Shown one piece after another: positions 22,047 to 35,070 of a stretch of 64,000 nucleotides of DNA (position 1 is its first letter; each line of letters opens with the position of its first letter). The DNA comes from Pyrrhoderma lamaoense (Eukaryota; Basidiomycota; Agaricomycetes; Hymenochaetales; Hymenochaetaceae). Under the pieces are notes generated by a model. That model did not search any database. It had not been told where the DNA came from and saw only the letters and a program-made list of their open reading frames with translations. Location of the stretch: contig NBAZ01000011.1 of the NCBI GenBank assembly GCA_002794735.1, positions 434,001 to 498,000 on the forward strand, in the 5' to 3' direction. The translations under genes and the position numbers were made by a program.

Positions 22047-24801
22047 GCCTTCGATGAGGTAGTTGTGATAATCAGCTTCCTCTCTAAAGCTTAACGATGA
22101 TACAAGCACTCGTATTGTAAGGCCTCGTTCGTATGTGGGTTAGGAAAGCCTGTCTCTGACCTAGCCGTGAAGAGGAATGACGGGCTGAACAACAGAAATC
22201 TTGGTAGCGTTGGGGATAGTATTGGTCAAAAGATAAGATGAGAACGTGAGAGGTCAGAATAAAGGGCGTAATGGCATCCAGATTTCCATGGTTAAGAGGC
22301 GATGCAGATCAAATTACAGGTGCGTTGAGTTTATTAATATAATTTTGTAATGTAATGGGATATTACTTGTGACACGAAATCGTATTTTAAGTAGTAAATC
22401 TGTTTACCAAAGCGTTACTATATCAGTATTAGACTGTCACAGCCAATACATTTTGGGTAATAACAAACATGTCCCGCACTTTTTCCACGCGGGATTTTTG
22501 TGTTTCTCCGATTTATCGTCCGCAACGTCCGCAAGCTCTTCTTTCACAATACCATTGTTTATTTTATCTTCTTTGCTATGGAAATTAACATTATGCTTCC
22601 TAGACTGTATAGCTTCTTAGCGAACTCACGCCACATGTAGCATCCGTATATTATCTGATTAACGATAAATAGTGTCGATTTTTCTGCGGTTTGGAAAAAG
22701 GTACGTTTGCTTTCTATAGCCTAGTGTCTTCGTCTTCAGGCACATCGGATAGTCGTCGTATTCCCACCATCTATGCACCACGTGATATCTCCGGTCTTCG
22801 CATTCGCTGAGATACTACCATAATAGTACTATCCGTTCTCATGTTATGTGCTGGAATTTGCGTCATCATCAATATCACAAATGTATTGAATTGAATCTAT
22901 TGCAAGTGGACATAAATATAATCCACCGACGTGACAACCTTAATCGAAGTCCCCTGGCTCCGGTGTAAACTCTAGTCACTGTGCCTGCCCAGATTCCGGT
23001 AATTATAGTCTTAGAACACATGTTTTCTTAGAAAGCGAATTACATAACCGTACTCTTAACCTACAGAAATGTTTTATTTCTAATTTTACAAAGTTTATAA
23101 TCTGAGTTGGTAAGTTGATATTGTCGCTCAACTTCTAACATTGTGATCAAGCCTGAAACAATAGGTGAGACGTGATGACCGAGCTTACATAACAGTTATA
23201 CTTCTCTCACGACTTCTATTGTAGTTATGGAGAAAGGGTGAGAAACTCTTTCAGAGCATAGTCAATAAGCATTATATTGCGTCCACAACGACCCCTCTAG
23301 GATATACTTCTACTCGTGATGATACCTGTATATATGATATTGAATAAGACTTATCAAGTATGCCCATGTGAAAAAAAAACGATTATTGGACCAATTTGTT
23401 TAGAACTATTTGCATGCGGCTTCAAATTACTTTGTCGTAACCAAAGAGAGGCTATGCTCTTTAGCCTTACACCCCTCTCCTCTTTGATTTTATCTGTTTT
23501 GACTTGCACCTACTGTCTAGGACAGTAATTTCAGACGTCCGGTATAGGTATGGCTAGTCAGAGGTGCGTAGCAATTAATCTGATGAGGAGAGTGTATTCA
23601 GTCCGAAAGGTTTGATCAGAGAACAAACTAGGGCGTTGATAGATCGAATACTAAATCTCTCACCCAGAGATATGGTATAAAAAAGTTAATGAGCTGCATC
23701 ATGATATAGACATGAATGAGTTTTAATTAGTTTAGTTAGTGAACAGACTCTAACAAATCGATGGCAATGTCACTAGCATGCCATTTGTTTGTAGCCAAGT
23801 TTCTTGCCTGAGCTCTGTTTGATATCAAGAAAGTATTGCTTGATACTTAGTACGTATCCAACAAAAAAGGATTACACATATCATTCTTCTAATGTCACAT
23901 CGGAAATTGACCTTTGATGGTATGATGCTACAAGTAATGAATCATGAGCGGCTAGTTGGTTGATGGACATCTCTTCTAAGGTTACACATATGGAGATGAG
24001 ACTAACTAGCTGTGGGAGGAGGTATAAAGCAGTAGGATTACTTATTTAAATGAAAAAATCGAGCTAGTTAACGATGTGTGATATATATGAGTATCACAAC
24101 CGTCAAAGAGGTGAAACTCAGAAACTTTCAGCAAAGAACAACAAGGTATCAACTATCTTCCTGATCGGATTACACAGTGAAAAAAAAATCATTGATTTTA
24201 GTCGGAAATCTGTACCCGTATGCACAGGTTGTGCGCTCCCAGGGCAAAACTTTGCCGATATCGAATAATATACACAACAAAGATTGTCTAAGGTTTGAAA
24301 TGGAACACTATGACATCGCGAAAATTAGATAAATATAATCTGATGGCTTCTAGTTTTAGATCGAGCAGCAAAGAAAGGAATAGAAGTTGCAAGAGATAAA
24401 GAGTGAAGATAGAGCTTCAAATTTTGTTTTATGACTTGTGAGAATAGACTAATGTTAATCGGCTGATCGTTGACACAAGTCGCGTATAGTGTGATGTATG
24501 CGCTCACACACGTCCGTCCCGTGAATTGTACTTAAACATGCATCAAAGCATTCTTCGTCCCCTTTCTGCCCGTTTAGTGTATTCTCTGTACCCGGTACAC
24601 CATAAGGCAGTTCTCTGGTAGGACTATCCGCAAACCTTCGGGCTAGGTAGCTGCTGCTAGCTCTGCCGAAAGACTGGGACTCAAGCCGTCATATCTATAT
24701 TAGAAGCGTGGAGTAAGGGAGATATAGAGCGAGAGAGTCAAGTGTATGTGTTATAATTGAGTAAGTTCCTATTTCCTATTTCTGTACCACCTAGATAAAG
24801 A
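22047..24801. other. Intergenic, 2.75 kb without recognisable gene
   Basis: Divergent promoter space between OPT copy 2 (reading left) and the mucin-like gene (reading right). Several frames of 60-83 codons occur (for example 22369-22620 and 24074-24268), none with family resemblance. No LTR remnants or tRNA-like clover leaf seen. Confidence 0.5.
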
Positions 24802-27800
24802 ATGGCTCTATCGTCATCGTGTTCGTTCTTACCCCTCGTGTTCTTCACCTTGATTTGCAAGCGTTGAACATGCTTTCTCTGGTTCCTTAACCCATTTCTA
24901 CTTGCTGTTCGCTTTGAAGCTGTCTGACTGAAATTATTGGAACCTCTTCAAAATTAGCATATAGACCAATTTTAGATTCTCGAAGCCAAGAGAATGCAGA
25001 GAATCAAAAGGCAGGGGTCAGAAACCTTCTCAGGTAATGTACAAGACATATCCATTCATATCCCGCCTCTCCTTTAATCATCATTACTCTGCTTATACCA
25101 ATCTTTCTAGAGGTGGGACTATCAGGAGATTCATCAACATCTGATAACTCTGGAGGTGAGAACTCGGACGTTTCAATTAAGCGGTGATATATATTCTGAG
25201 TGGCTTTTTATGCGTCACATCTCCATTGTTTTCGTGTCCAACAAACAACCTTCCATCGGAATTTGTTTGCGACTCTTCAGCTGAATCCAAAAGCTTGCCT
25301 TCAACCTCTGACACGACCCAAGAGACTGCGGGAGCTTCAAATACAGAGTCCACGGCTATTGTATCCCGAACCGAGGGAACAAGTGCTCCGTCCGCAGTTC
25401 CTGCCGGTACCACAGGAGATCCACCGATACTGAAGTTACAGTAAATAGTACACTGGGTGCCGAAACTACAGTACAAACTGTTCCTAGCACATGTAAGCAT
25501 CAAGTCTAATGATAAAAAAATACTGGAAACTATTTAGCTCATTATTTCAAATTAAATCATTGAATCGTCGAACTAAATTGCACTGCATTATGAAACTCAT
25601 GAAAACGCGGTGCTGTAGCTTCCAGTTCCTCCCCCTTCCATCCACGAGCGTCGGTACGGGTACCGTTGTAGACACTAGTCCTACAGGGAGCGAGACTACC
25701 GAAACGAGCTCAGGTAGAGAGATACATGGTTATTAATTCGGCTTAACATTTTTTCTCAAACTTTCCATTCCATTTTTTTCTTTATCCATTCAGTTACCCA
25801 AACTGCAACTACCCCAGAAGAGACTTCCGCTTCTACACCAAGCGTGGTTACGAGTGCCGCCAGTGAAGCAACGAATAACACATCCGATCCCAGATCTATC
25901 ACCGTGACTTCAACTATAGATAGCTCGCCTGCCACTTTCCCAAGTATGTCTCCTCCGCATTCTCTCCGAGAAAAAAGAAATATTAGCTCATCAGTTTATT
26001 TATGGCTTGTTATCATCGCCTACCTCACCATCACAACGTACGCCACATCCTCTACCTAATCCTATCTTGTAGCTTCTGCATCTGCGACACAGATAGCTAC
26101 GGACCCACCAGAAACTTCTGGTAGTCCCACTCTCCAGGCAACAACGGAAGCCCAATCAGGGTCAGCTGCTACTGGGACCACAGACACATTCACGTTAGCT
26201 ACTCTCACAGGGTCGTCTTCTGCGTTGACCAGCACTGGGTCACCCAATACTGTATCAGGTAGAGCAGAGAGCTCAGAGAGCTCGGAAACTTCCAATACGA
26301 GTACCGACACTACGCCTATTGAAGGTCCTGACCTAGCTGGACCTACCACTTTCTCGGATACTGTGGACTCAACGTCAGATGTGACACCTACGGATGCTCA
26401 ACCTAGTGCTAGCTCGAGTGGCGAGTCTTCCTCGGGGGATGATGTACAAACTTCCACAGACTCCAGTAGTGTAGGCGCTACGTCCACAGACCCGGCTGCA
26501 ACCGCATCAACTTCCCTATCATCCGAGGCATCTTTATCTACAGTTGATTCTGAATCAGTAACTGACTCTCAATCAACGTAAGTTTCAGATATAGTTTAAT
26601 CAATAATTCACTTTTTCTGACAGCCACATCTAGAGATATATCTTCTACGTCTTTCTCAACTATTACAGGTAGTTCGACAGAATCTTCCTCTTCTTCAGTA
26701 CCTAGTGCATCTTCATCCAGTTCTAGCTCGGTTTCAAGTACCACGAGTCAGACAACCTCTTCAACAACTGCAGATCCAACGTCAACAGAGTCCACTCCTT
26801 CATCGAGCTCTGCTAGTACCTCTCTCACCACTGTAACTTCTGAAATTGTGACAACACAAAATGGCCATTTAACAACTGTTAGTAGTAAAGTGTTTCTTCG
26901 AAAGATGTTCTATATTGAATATGACACCAGATATTTACTCCGGTTGCTACTCTAAATACTACCTCCAGTACATCAAGCAATTCTAATAAATCAGCCATTA
27001 TTGCTGGCGCAACTGTTGGGGGGGTGTTACTTATAATCTTTTGTTTAGCCTTTATCTTCGTTTGTAGACGAAGACAAAAGAGGTCTGCGGATAATTCGCA
27101 TCGATATCTCCCTACTCCTCGGTCCGTGATGCTGGCTGGAGAAGATGACTTTGATCTTGCTGGACCTAGGACTCAAAGAGGTTTGAGGTTCTTCGGGAAC
27201 ACAAAGCCAAAGGGTGGTAGTAGGGATATAAATGAATATCAAGATGGAGCCCATAGGTCCCGGGGCGTAGCTGAAGAAGGTGGTTATCCTGAGATGCAAC
27301 AACTTGATACTACACCTCCTCGTATTCTCAGGCCAGTTGCCTCGAAGACCGGAAGTTATTTCCAGGAAGCTGTGTGGCCACCTCCTGAAGAAGGCAGTCG
27401 GATTGTTGATCCACTTATGGCAGCCAGTAATGTCGATCTAGGAAGTGTTGTTGATGATGTTATGGGACGCAGCCCACTTTCAGCGGTGTCAAATACGAGG
27501 TCTAGTGGGAGTTTTGAAGCAGGGCCATCTTCGTGGCCGTCGTCCAGGCTCCGTGGAGGCGCTGAAGAATTTGATCCCAACGCCGCTGAACTTGGTTTCA
27601 CTGGTCGATCAGTACCCTGGCATACTGAATCGCCGACGATGTCTTCAATTGGTGGTTCACCGGACCACGATCGTGATGGCTCCATGCATCAGAGGATGGA
27701 AGTGTTTCATCAGAAACCGCTCTTCTTTCTAGTATGGATTCTAGTGTGCATACCAGGAGACGGTTTAGTGGGAATTCTTGGACGTCACAGGCATCGGGTG

Positions 27801-28411
27801 GCTCTACTAGTTCGCCACCTATACCAGTTGTGAGAACAGTCACCCAGCCATCACCATTGCGTGTAGTCACCGACCCTCAATCCATTGGTACCGTTAGCGC
27901 CTCTGCTTCATTCTCTTCTGGGGCTATTGCTACCGCTGCTGGTATTTCTAAAAAAGGTAAAGAAAAGGAAGTCGCTCAAGACCGACGCTCGTCTCTCGCA
28001 ATCACAAATCCAGACCTTTTTGACACTGAAGGAGAGGGTGCATCTAGTAATTTAAACAGAAACAATTCTTCTACTGTTACGCCCTCCTTCTCATTCTCAA
28101 CAAGCTCAACTCACCGCCAAAGAGGGTCGGCGAGCGTTATCCATACGCCATTCGCGGATGATTCTGATTTAGATACATCTTCGACCTCGAGAGCGTTTTC
28201 TAGAGTCAATCTACCACCTGAAGGGACTCTTGTTCCCCCTGTACCTCCAATGCCGAGGCCCCCTCCAGATGAGATTCCACCGCGATATAATATGATTCGA
28301 AGAGATACAACCTCGTCAGAAGCTGCAGCGCGTGATGCCGATGAATTACTTAGCGGAGTTGAGCCTAGACAGAGGCCCTTATCAGGACAGACAATTGGAA
28401 AAGCATTATAA
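24802..28411 (+). CDS. Mucin-like Ser/Thr-rich single-pass membrane protein
   Basis: Probably a cell-wall-facing glycoprotein or sensor. ATG at 24802-24804 gives a signal-like MALSSSCSFLPLVFFTLIC. Small exons follow, including LEAKRMQRIKRQGSETFS near 24985-25031. A very long Ser/Thr-rich ectodomain (about 25290-26930) is split by several introns. One transmembrane helix, IIAGATVGGVLLIIFCLAFIF (about 26998-27060), is followed by CRRRQKR and a Pro/Ser-rich cytosolic tail of roughly 450 residues that ends PLSGQTIGKAL at 28411. The layout is like fungal wall-stress sensors of the Mid2/Wsc kind, but I see no WSC cysteine pattern. Two frame changes are awkward: near 25405-25420, where no normal intron fits, and near 27654-27694, where a 41-bp GT-AG intron fits. 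The N-terminal exon chain is tentative. Confidence 0.7.
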
Positions 28412-29074
28412 TGTGTAACTTTAAATCTCAAAGGACACTTCTCTCGCTTTCGCTTTACTTCGTTTCTATACATGTGTATACTTTCTTCCATTTTGGTCAT
28501 CAAATTCCTTTCTCTTTTTGAGGTAGTATCGATTTGCTTCTCCCTTCCCCTTTATTCCTTCGGACGCTATTCTCTTTCTTTTTTCACCACGGACTCTCAC
28601 ATTTTTCATAAAGGAAATATTTTTTTCTAGTAATGGATGAATATACCATCCTTTGGCAACAATCACTCTGATACATATACACTTTCAAAATTACTGACGA
28701 ATCTAACGATATACAGATAGATGATCTTCAATGGACACTACCCTTCCATATGCTTTCGTTTTCTTTCCTTGTACACTATCCAAGTTGCTAACCTTGTTTT
28801 AATGTTAGTATTGAATGCTAGTTGCGTCGTTTTCTTATTACCGTTATTCGCAATGTAATTGCTTTCATTATTCCCTCTACTTCGTAGTAGTTTTTTGTCC
28901 ATGATATGGTCCATGATATTCGAAGAAATAGTAGTTAAAATCTGTATTCATATTGTCCGGAGAAATCCAAAAAGAAACCTTAGTCTATATCGAGGAAGAT
29001 ACTCAAAAACGGGAGATAAGGATGAAATTATGGATAGACGGGTTGAAAGGATGAGGAATATATCCCGTTACAGT
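28412..29074. other. Intergenic between convergent genes
   Basis: AT- and CTTT-rich 3' flanking sequence shared by the mucin-like gene and the amidase. No gene seen. Confidence 0.6.
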
Positions 29075-31192
29075 TTAATCAAATCCTCGACGACCGGTCT
29101 TGGTCTTAACAACAATACCCGCATCGGCGAGCTTATCAACGAGATCTAGAAGTACAAAGTCACAGTTCCGTCTCGCAGCCAAGTCGATAGAGATAGGTAG
29201 GTACTCCGTTACACCAGTGATGTTTGACGTGAACGGGACTTCACCGATGGGAATAGCAACCTCTGGACCACGACTATAAACAGGTAAACGAGTATCGCTA
29301 AACCCGAATGGAACACTGCTCGCTGAAGAGATGTAGGTCTCGCGAGAGGAGTAAACTCCATAGGCGGCACCGTTTGGAGAAGCGAAGATAGTTTCTGAGC
29401 AGGATTCGGATGACTCGGGGAAGACGCTTGTTAGGGCCCAATCTTCAAAGGTTGAACGCCGGGTGAGTTCGTCGTTGTAGCCATCATAACCGCGTTCCTG
29501 CCCGTAGACCCAGCGTTTGAGTACAGCTGGATTGATGTGGGGCGTGCGACCCTCATTTGCAGCTGCATAATCAGCGAAAAGTTGGCTTCCGAGATTGTTC
29601 CATTGGTAAACAGAGATGAGTGTTGCATATGTCTAATTTGTATTTATTGACGATGAGAATTTTGTAGTTGTGCATAAAAATGTGGATTAAAAGACAGACC
29701 TGGTTAAGGTAGGTTGTTGCTGCCTCATTGACCCCCGATGTATTGTTCCATTCCTCCGTAAGTGAAAAGTTTTGAGTCGTAGCACCAAGGAAGTCCGTCA
29801 ACTTGCCCAAGAAAGACTCATAAACTACCTTGGCGTCCTCGTTCGTTAGCGAGTCAAAAGATGACGAACGAAGAACTTTCTTAGGGAAGTAAGGATAAGA
29901 AGTAAGATTCTCGTTTTCGCTATACCAAGCTTTTCCGAATTTTGTGAATAGTTTCGGGTCGCGAGTCATGAAACCCGCAGTATCAAGAACTGCAGAGAGG
30001 GGGATGACTTCGTCTAGAGAGATAGCACCGACGGAAGGACGAATGCCGTATAACAGATTAAGTCCAGCAGGTAGACGCACAGAACCCCCTGTATCAGAGC
30101 CTAAGGATACGTCAACCCATTCGTGTGCACCAGTACTTGATCCAGCGCCAGTTGATGATCCCGAAGGTTCAAAGTAGCCATCGCCACGTAAAGAGAATGA
30201 CGCATGATAATCAACCCAGTCAGCAGTTGCACGGTCTCCGTTGGCAAATTGTACAGTCTTGGTCATGCCAATGACATCTGCACCAAGACTGACAAGGCGG
30301 GACACTGCAGGTCCAGTCTTGTTTCGTGGCCCATATGTTTGATAGAAAGCACGATTTCCGCCACTGGTCTTTAGCCCTTCCAGATGATAGATATCCTTAA
30401 CAGTCACTCGTACACCTGAGAGTGGGTACTTGACGGAGTCTATACCCGTAGCATAAACCTTGGAAGGTGTTCCGATATAAGGTGATGAATCTGTATCACC
30501 TGCAGCAGATACAATAGCGAACGAACCATTCTTGCGAGATACGATTCCCTTGAAAAATGACTGAGTAGAGTCATACCTTAATTTCAAGGGCTTGTATAGA
30601 GCATGCTTGCCGGCAGAAGTTTTAGCAAGGATATATGGACCTGGTGCGATCTATGGGCCTATTAGATATTCCCCTATTACATATACTGTAATTCCATACT
30701 CACATCAAGTTTGGAGAAACGAGCAGCAGTATAATCAACAACTCCAAAATCACCACTTGCAAAAACTTTCTCGACCCCTTGCTTCTTAAGATATGTTGCA
30801 GCAGATGAATCGAGTGTAGCAGTTGAAGAACCGTTGTTAATGATGAGTACAGCTATTTTCGCATTTTTGTGTTTTTAGGATTAGTATATATATACTCGGT
30901 GTATCTGCTCACTTTGTAGGAAAGATTCACTGAAGACATCATCAAAGCTTTTCCATCCCTCTATAGTATTCTGTATGAGATTACCGGTGATAGTCTTTGC
31001 ATCTGTTTTCAAGACAGAGACAGTAACGAGCTCCTTTGAGATAGGTGAATTATCCAAAGTGACTTCTGCTTCTTGTGGAAGATAGTAGTCCTCGCCGCTG
31101 ATACGCAGTGTGCGTGAGATCTCAACGTCTACCCAAGCTCTTGCCGACGCTAAACACAGAAGAAACAGGGATGCGGACGAGATTCCGACCAT
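29075..31192 (-). CDS. Secreted amidase-signature hydrolase with Arp1-like N-terminal domain
   Basis: Hydrolyses an amide bond; the substrate is unknown. Start ATG at 31190-31192 gives a signal peptide, [20 protein letters not shown]. About 150 residues before the amidase core ([16 protein letters not shown]..) resemble the N-terminal domain of fungal proteins annotated scytalone dehydratase-like Arp1. The core has the Ser-cisSer-Lys triad: Lys in [11 protein letters not shown], cis-Ser in [15 protein letters not shown] and the nucleophile in [16 protein letters not shown]. Exons join across introns near 30651-30704, 30853-30912 and 29633-29699. The C-terminus reads [20 protein letters not shown], with stop at 29075-29077. 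All catalytic residues are present, so it is probably active and exported. It converges with the mucin-like gene. Confidence 0.9.
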
Positions 31193-33009
31193 CGTAATTA
31201 TATGAAAGAGCCACCGTCAAGCACATTTGTATATATTTTTTTCAAATGGGATTTATACAAAATGACTTATCATGTTCTGTATGCACTGAAGGGCCAAGAA
31301 GTAGTCTACATGCCTATCTAAGTCGCCGCTGTCCGTCCGGCTAGATATCGTGCCGAGTAACAACACGTCGGGCAAAGCTTGGGCCACAAAGATATCTATG
31401 AAGAACTGCTCATACTTCGATTTTGTACCTTGCTCTTAGTCATAGTTTGTGGATTCTGCGAGACATGGAGAACGCTAGCCACGATACGTTCCTTAATCGC
31501 TCTGATCAACTCTTTGGACCTTTCGGTTTTTCAATGTAAATCTATCTAATCACTCGCGTCAAGGTTAACGTAATCCATCTTTCTTTCAAGTACTCTGCGC
31601 CGCGGCCAATTATGAGTCAGCTGTCATACTACAGGCCATGATCGGTTTGTGTATGCAAGGTCTTTAGTCCTGTAGAGTAAGCCTGATCACCCTATTTTAT
31701 GGCAAATAACCTCCTTATCTTTGACAGAGCTAAAGATGAAAGATTTATAAGACTACTTTCATTTGTAAGACTACTCTCAGACGCTTTGATGAAGTCCCTC
31801 AAACCTGTATGTTTATCTAGAAGTCAATCATTTTTTCTCAAAATCTGAGGACATTTGAAATCATATAATTTACGCTTATCAACACAACTTCAAGACAAGA
31901 AACATTATTAACCACTGGATAACAGAGATCGGTATTTGCACAACCAGGTACGCATTTCCCTCTTAAAGATAGTTCTATCTCAGGAAGATTCCCTATTGAG
32001 GGATACAGGCGCATAATTACTCAAACTTCAATAATAAATATATCTATCAGATAATAGCAGTTATAATTGATTTAATCCATGAAACTGAACTCTACTGAGA
32101 CTTAAATGTGGATTCTAGAGTTGACGTCACAGAAAACATGTTTTTTAATACACCTTGAGAGGACTTGTAGCATATGGGAGTATCACCACGGAGCAAGGTA
32201 GGTGATCCTTGTGATTATAGATCCCAGGTCGCATCTATCCTTCTCTTATCTCTACAATCAATAGAATAAAGCCAGCGCTGTAAGAAGAAACCCCATAACA
32301 TTGATGCAGTGTAATGTAGATTGTATTAGTAGGGCGCTTAAATCACGGTAGGGCGTCTGTTTAGGCGCCTTCTCCAAGTGAGAATTCATATCCGATTGCT
32401 TCTATACTTACTCAAGATGTACATGTACACAATTCTGGGCATTATAACATAGAAGTAAACACATATGCATAAAACTGTGAGGTCATCCCGCAATACAATA
32501 TATATACAATATTCGTATCTGCTAACCTTCTCTTCTTTGATCAGAACTCGAGCAGGTCCCTACATGCGTCGTACATGAGGACGGAAAGAACTTTGATATT
32601 TCTCAAGCTTGTGCGAGCTTTCAACTCCTATAATCGATTCTGGTGGGGCCTATATCAATCGGATATGAGCATCATACGGCTCAAAGCTTAGGTGCTGAAA
32701 TATGTGATGTAAGTTATATACTATTTTGACGTGATTACATTTTGTGGCTCTGAGCTTTTTAATTATACTTCAATGACATCTTTCACTACAGCGTTTGTGT
32801 TTTCCTACTCGAACTCACATCTCTTCATTGGGGCTCAGTATGTGTTTATGTAGCTTTGTTGATATTTACTAGGAAATATAATTAAATGGATAGTTCAAAT
32901 CACATGCACTCAGTGGAACTCAAAGAGGGTATCACCAGACTGATGGAAAACATATACGACCAGCGTCTGAAATACTCAAAATCACTTCATCCTCAAGCCT
33001 AGTAGACTC
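31193..33009. other. Intergenic, 1.8 kb, no gene seen
   Basis: AT-rich, with stops in all frames. It must contain the amidase promoter and the 3' flank of RBR copy 1. Confidence 0.55.
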
Positions 33010-34222
33010 TCATATTTTGCAGCTTTTGTAGTGGTTTGTTTTTGCCGCTACGACGGCATTCAAGTTGGCCGATACTATGACCAGCTGCTTGCAACCGTAA
33101 CAAAAATGTCTACGTTCGGGAAAGTGTGAGATTATACGGCATTAATTCTGAAAGAATGACAATGGGACTACTTACGAGTTGCACCCGGGTGCAGTGCACT
33201 ATAGTTAGATAGTTTATGAGTTTCCAGTAGGGATCTAAGGTGAATATCATTATAACGTACCGACATATAATTGCAGCCAGCCGTTTTTTCGATCGGTGTT
33301 TTGCAGGTTGGACAATGTTTCCATCCAGTCTTATTCATAAGTTGAAGTAGCTCCTCGCTTCCATCACAGGAATGCGTGGGATTCTCCGCAGATATTACCA
33401 CCTCTTGTTGACAGTCTTTACACCACGAGTGGTTACAAGAGGGCAAAGGGCAATTCAGAACCTTTGTTTCCTGGTACTCTGCTTTGTCTACAAAAGCGCT
33501 CCCACCACAGCTATCACAGAACTCAATAATTTAAATCGTGGACTACAGAATAGAAACCTACCGCCGACAATTTAGTAAAATTGAAAAGCCGACGAGCTGA
33601 AGTTCATTATATATCTTTAGCGCATCCTCGGGGATCCCTAGCTGGAGAAGAACCATTTCATCAACGTCTAGATGAGCAACATATTAGTCAAGAGCTTCAA
33701 TATCTTTAAGTATACCTGCATCCTATATGATCCTCCCCCTCTGCACGAACAGAGCACACCGGACATGATATAGGGTATCTGCGATCCTCAATCTTCGATG
33801 AGACGTACGACCGGAGACAATCTCTACAGAATTGATGTTGACAGCCGTCGAGCGATGCAACATCGTCTAATGGGAGCGTCTCAAAGCAAATACCACACTC
33901 AAATATCTCTTGCTTATCCCTAAGAAGGTACCGCATCTGTGCTGTCAACTCATCGTTTTCCGCATTATAAGCAAGTTGCATAAGAGTAGCGAGCTCCAAA
34001 TCGTCGAATATTTCATCCTTGACCGGGGTTGATTGATTCAAACTCGGTACTTGTTGCAAAGGCTTATGTGCTAAGCCATCCCTAGGATAGGTTGTCCCTT
34101 GAAGGGTTTTCCCCTTCAAGTTGTAGTTGACATACTATATGAGTTGAGAAATTGTGTTTGTATGTTACAACATCAATACTCTAGCGTACCTCTGGTTGCT
34201 TTGAAATAGCGTAGGGTACCAT
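33010..34222 (-). CDS. RBR-type E3 ubiquitin ligase, short form (copy 1)
   Basis: Transfers ubiquitin by the RING/HECT hybrid route. A 33-bp first exon starts at ATG 34220-34222 (MVPYAISKQPE). An intron with GTACGC..ATAG leads to YVNYNLKGKTLQG. A short linker precedes RING1: ECGICFETLPLDDV, GCQHQFCRDC, SCPVC. A DVDEMVLLQLGI exon, an IBR with SCNHSWCKDCQQE and HSCDGSEE, and RING2 follow: HCPTCKTPIEKTAGCNYMSC|TAPGCNSHFCYGC. The Cys in NYMSC is the expected thioester residue. Joining through introns at about 33190-33262 and 33123-33173 keeps the frame to the stop at 33010-33012. All RBR zinc ligands are present. It lacks the N-terminal domain of copy 2, next to which it lies in the same direction. 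Confidence 0.88.
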
Positions 34223-35070
34223 AATAAACCAGAGAAATCGTAGAATCGCTAATGTACAGAATACGTATACTTATACGAGAGATAGACAGAGATAGCTATG
34301 GTGTAAGCTGGTGTATGGGGTATAAGTATACTAGTTTGAGGATGGTAGTGTCGCGATTGTCAAATTCTTACTAGTAGGACAAAAGAGATACTATTAGTAC
34401 ATCACTGTAGATAACGTTTTGTTCGAGAGCCCCTCAGATTTACTTCTCTCATCGAGAGTGTGCTGTACGCATTGTCTCAGCTCGCTCGTATGTATTACCG
34501 GTAGGCAGTTCCCTCATGTGCGAAAAGAGACTTGAAGTACCCATGATGCATGCACATTCAATGAAAACAGCAATAGTGTTCCATCACCATTACGAGAGTG
34601 AAGAGAAATACGATCAAATGACACTTTAATTTGACTGAGACTAGGAGCGGAGCTGACACTGACAATGTGGAGTATTTCTAATGTGCTGTGAGCTCATTAA
34701 GATCGAGACTAGCTATATGAATGGAGATCGATAGGCTAGCTGTGTTCGGGTCTGTGATGAGAAAACGCATAGTGATAGTGATCAAGAATGCAAACAAATG
34801 TCAATAATACGTCGTGTTAGGTCTCACTATACGAATAACTTGAAGCACATGGAATTAAGAGCATTCACTTTTAACAACATTAAATAAGATTGTCACTGCT
34901 CAATGCTTTCGCTTACAAGTAAATATTAATTTGAGTAAAAGTCGAAAGGGCGTATCACGCATTAACAATTCATGCACATATACTAGACCTATATGATATC
35001 ACGCAGATTACGAGCATTTGGTCTTTCACTGGAGAAAATCTATATAAGATTAGATGAGTAGCGATTTCAC
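34223..35070. other. Intergenic between the RBR genes
   Basis: Promoter of RBR copy 1 and 3' flank of RBR copy 2. No leftover of the missing N-terminal domain of copy 1 could be recognised here. Confidence 0.55.

Noticed and set aside
26062..26744. Minus-strand acidic frames opposite the mucin-like gene
   Set aside because: They mirror the low-complexity Ser/Thr codons on the plus strand; the plus-strand gene explains them.
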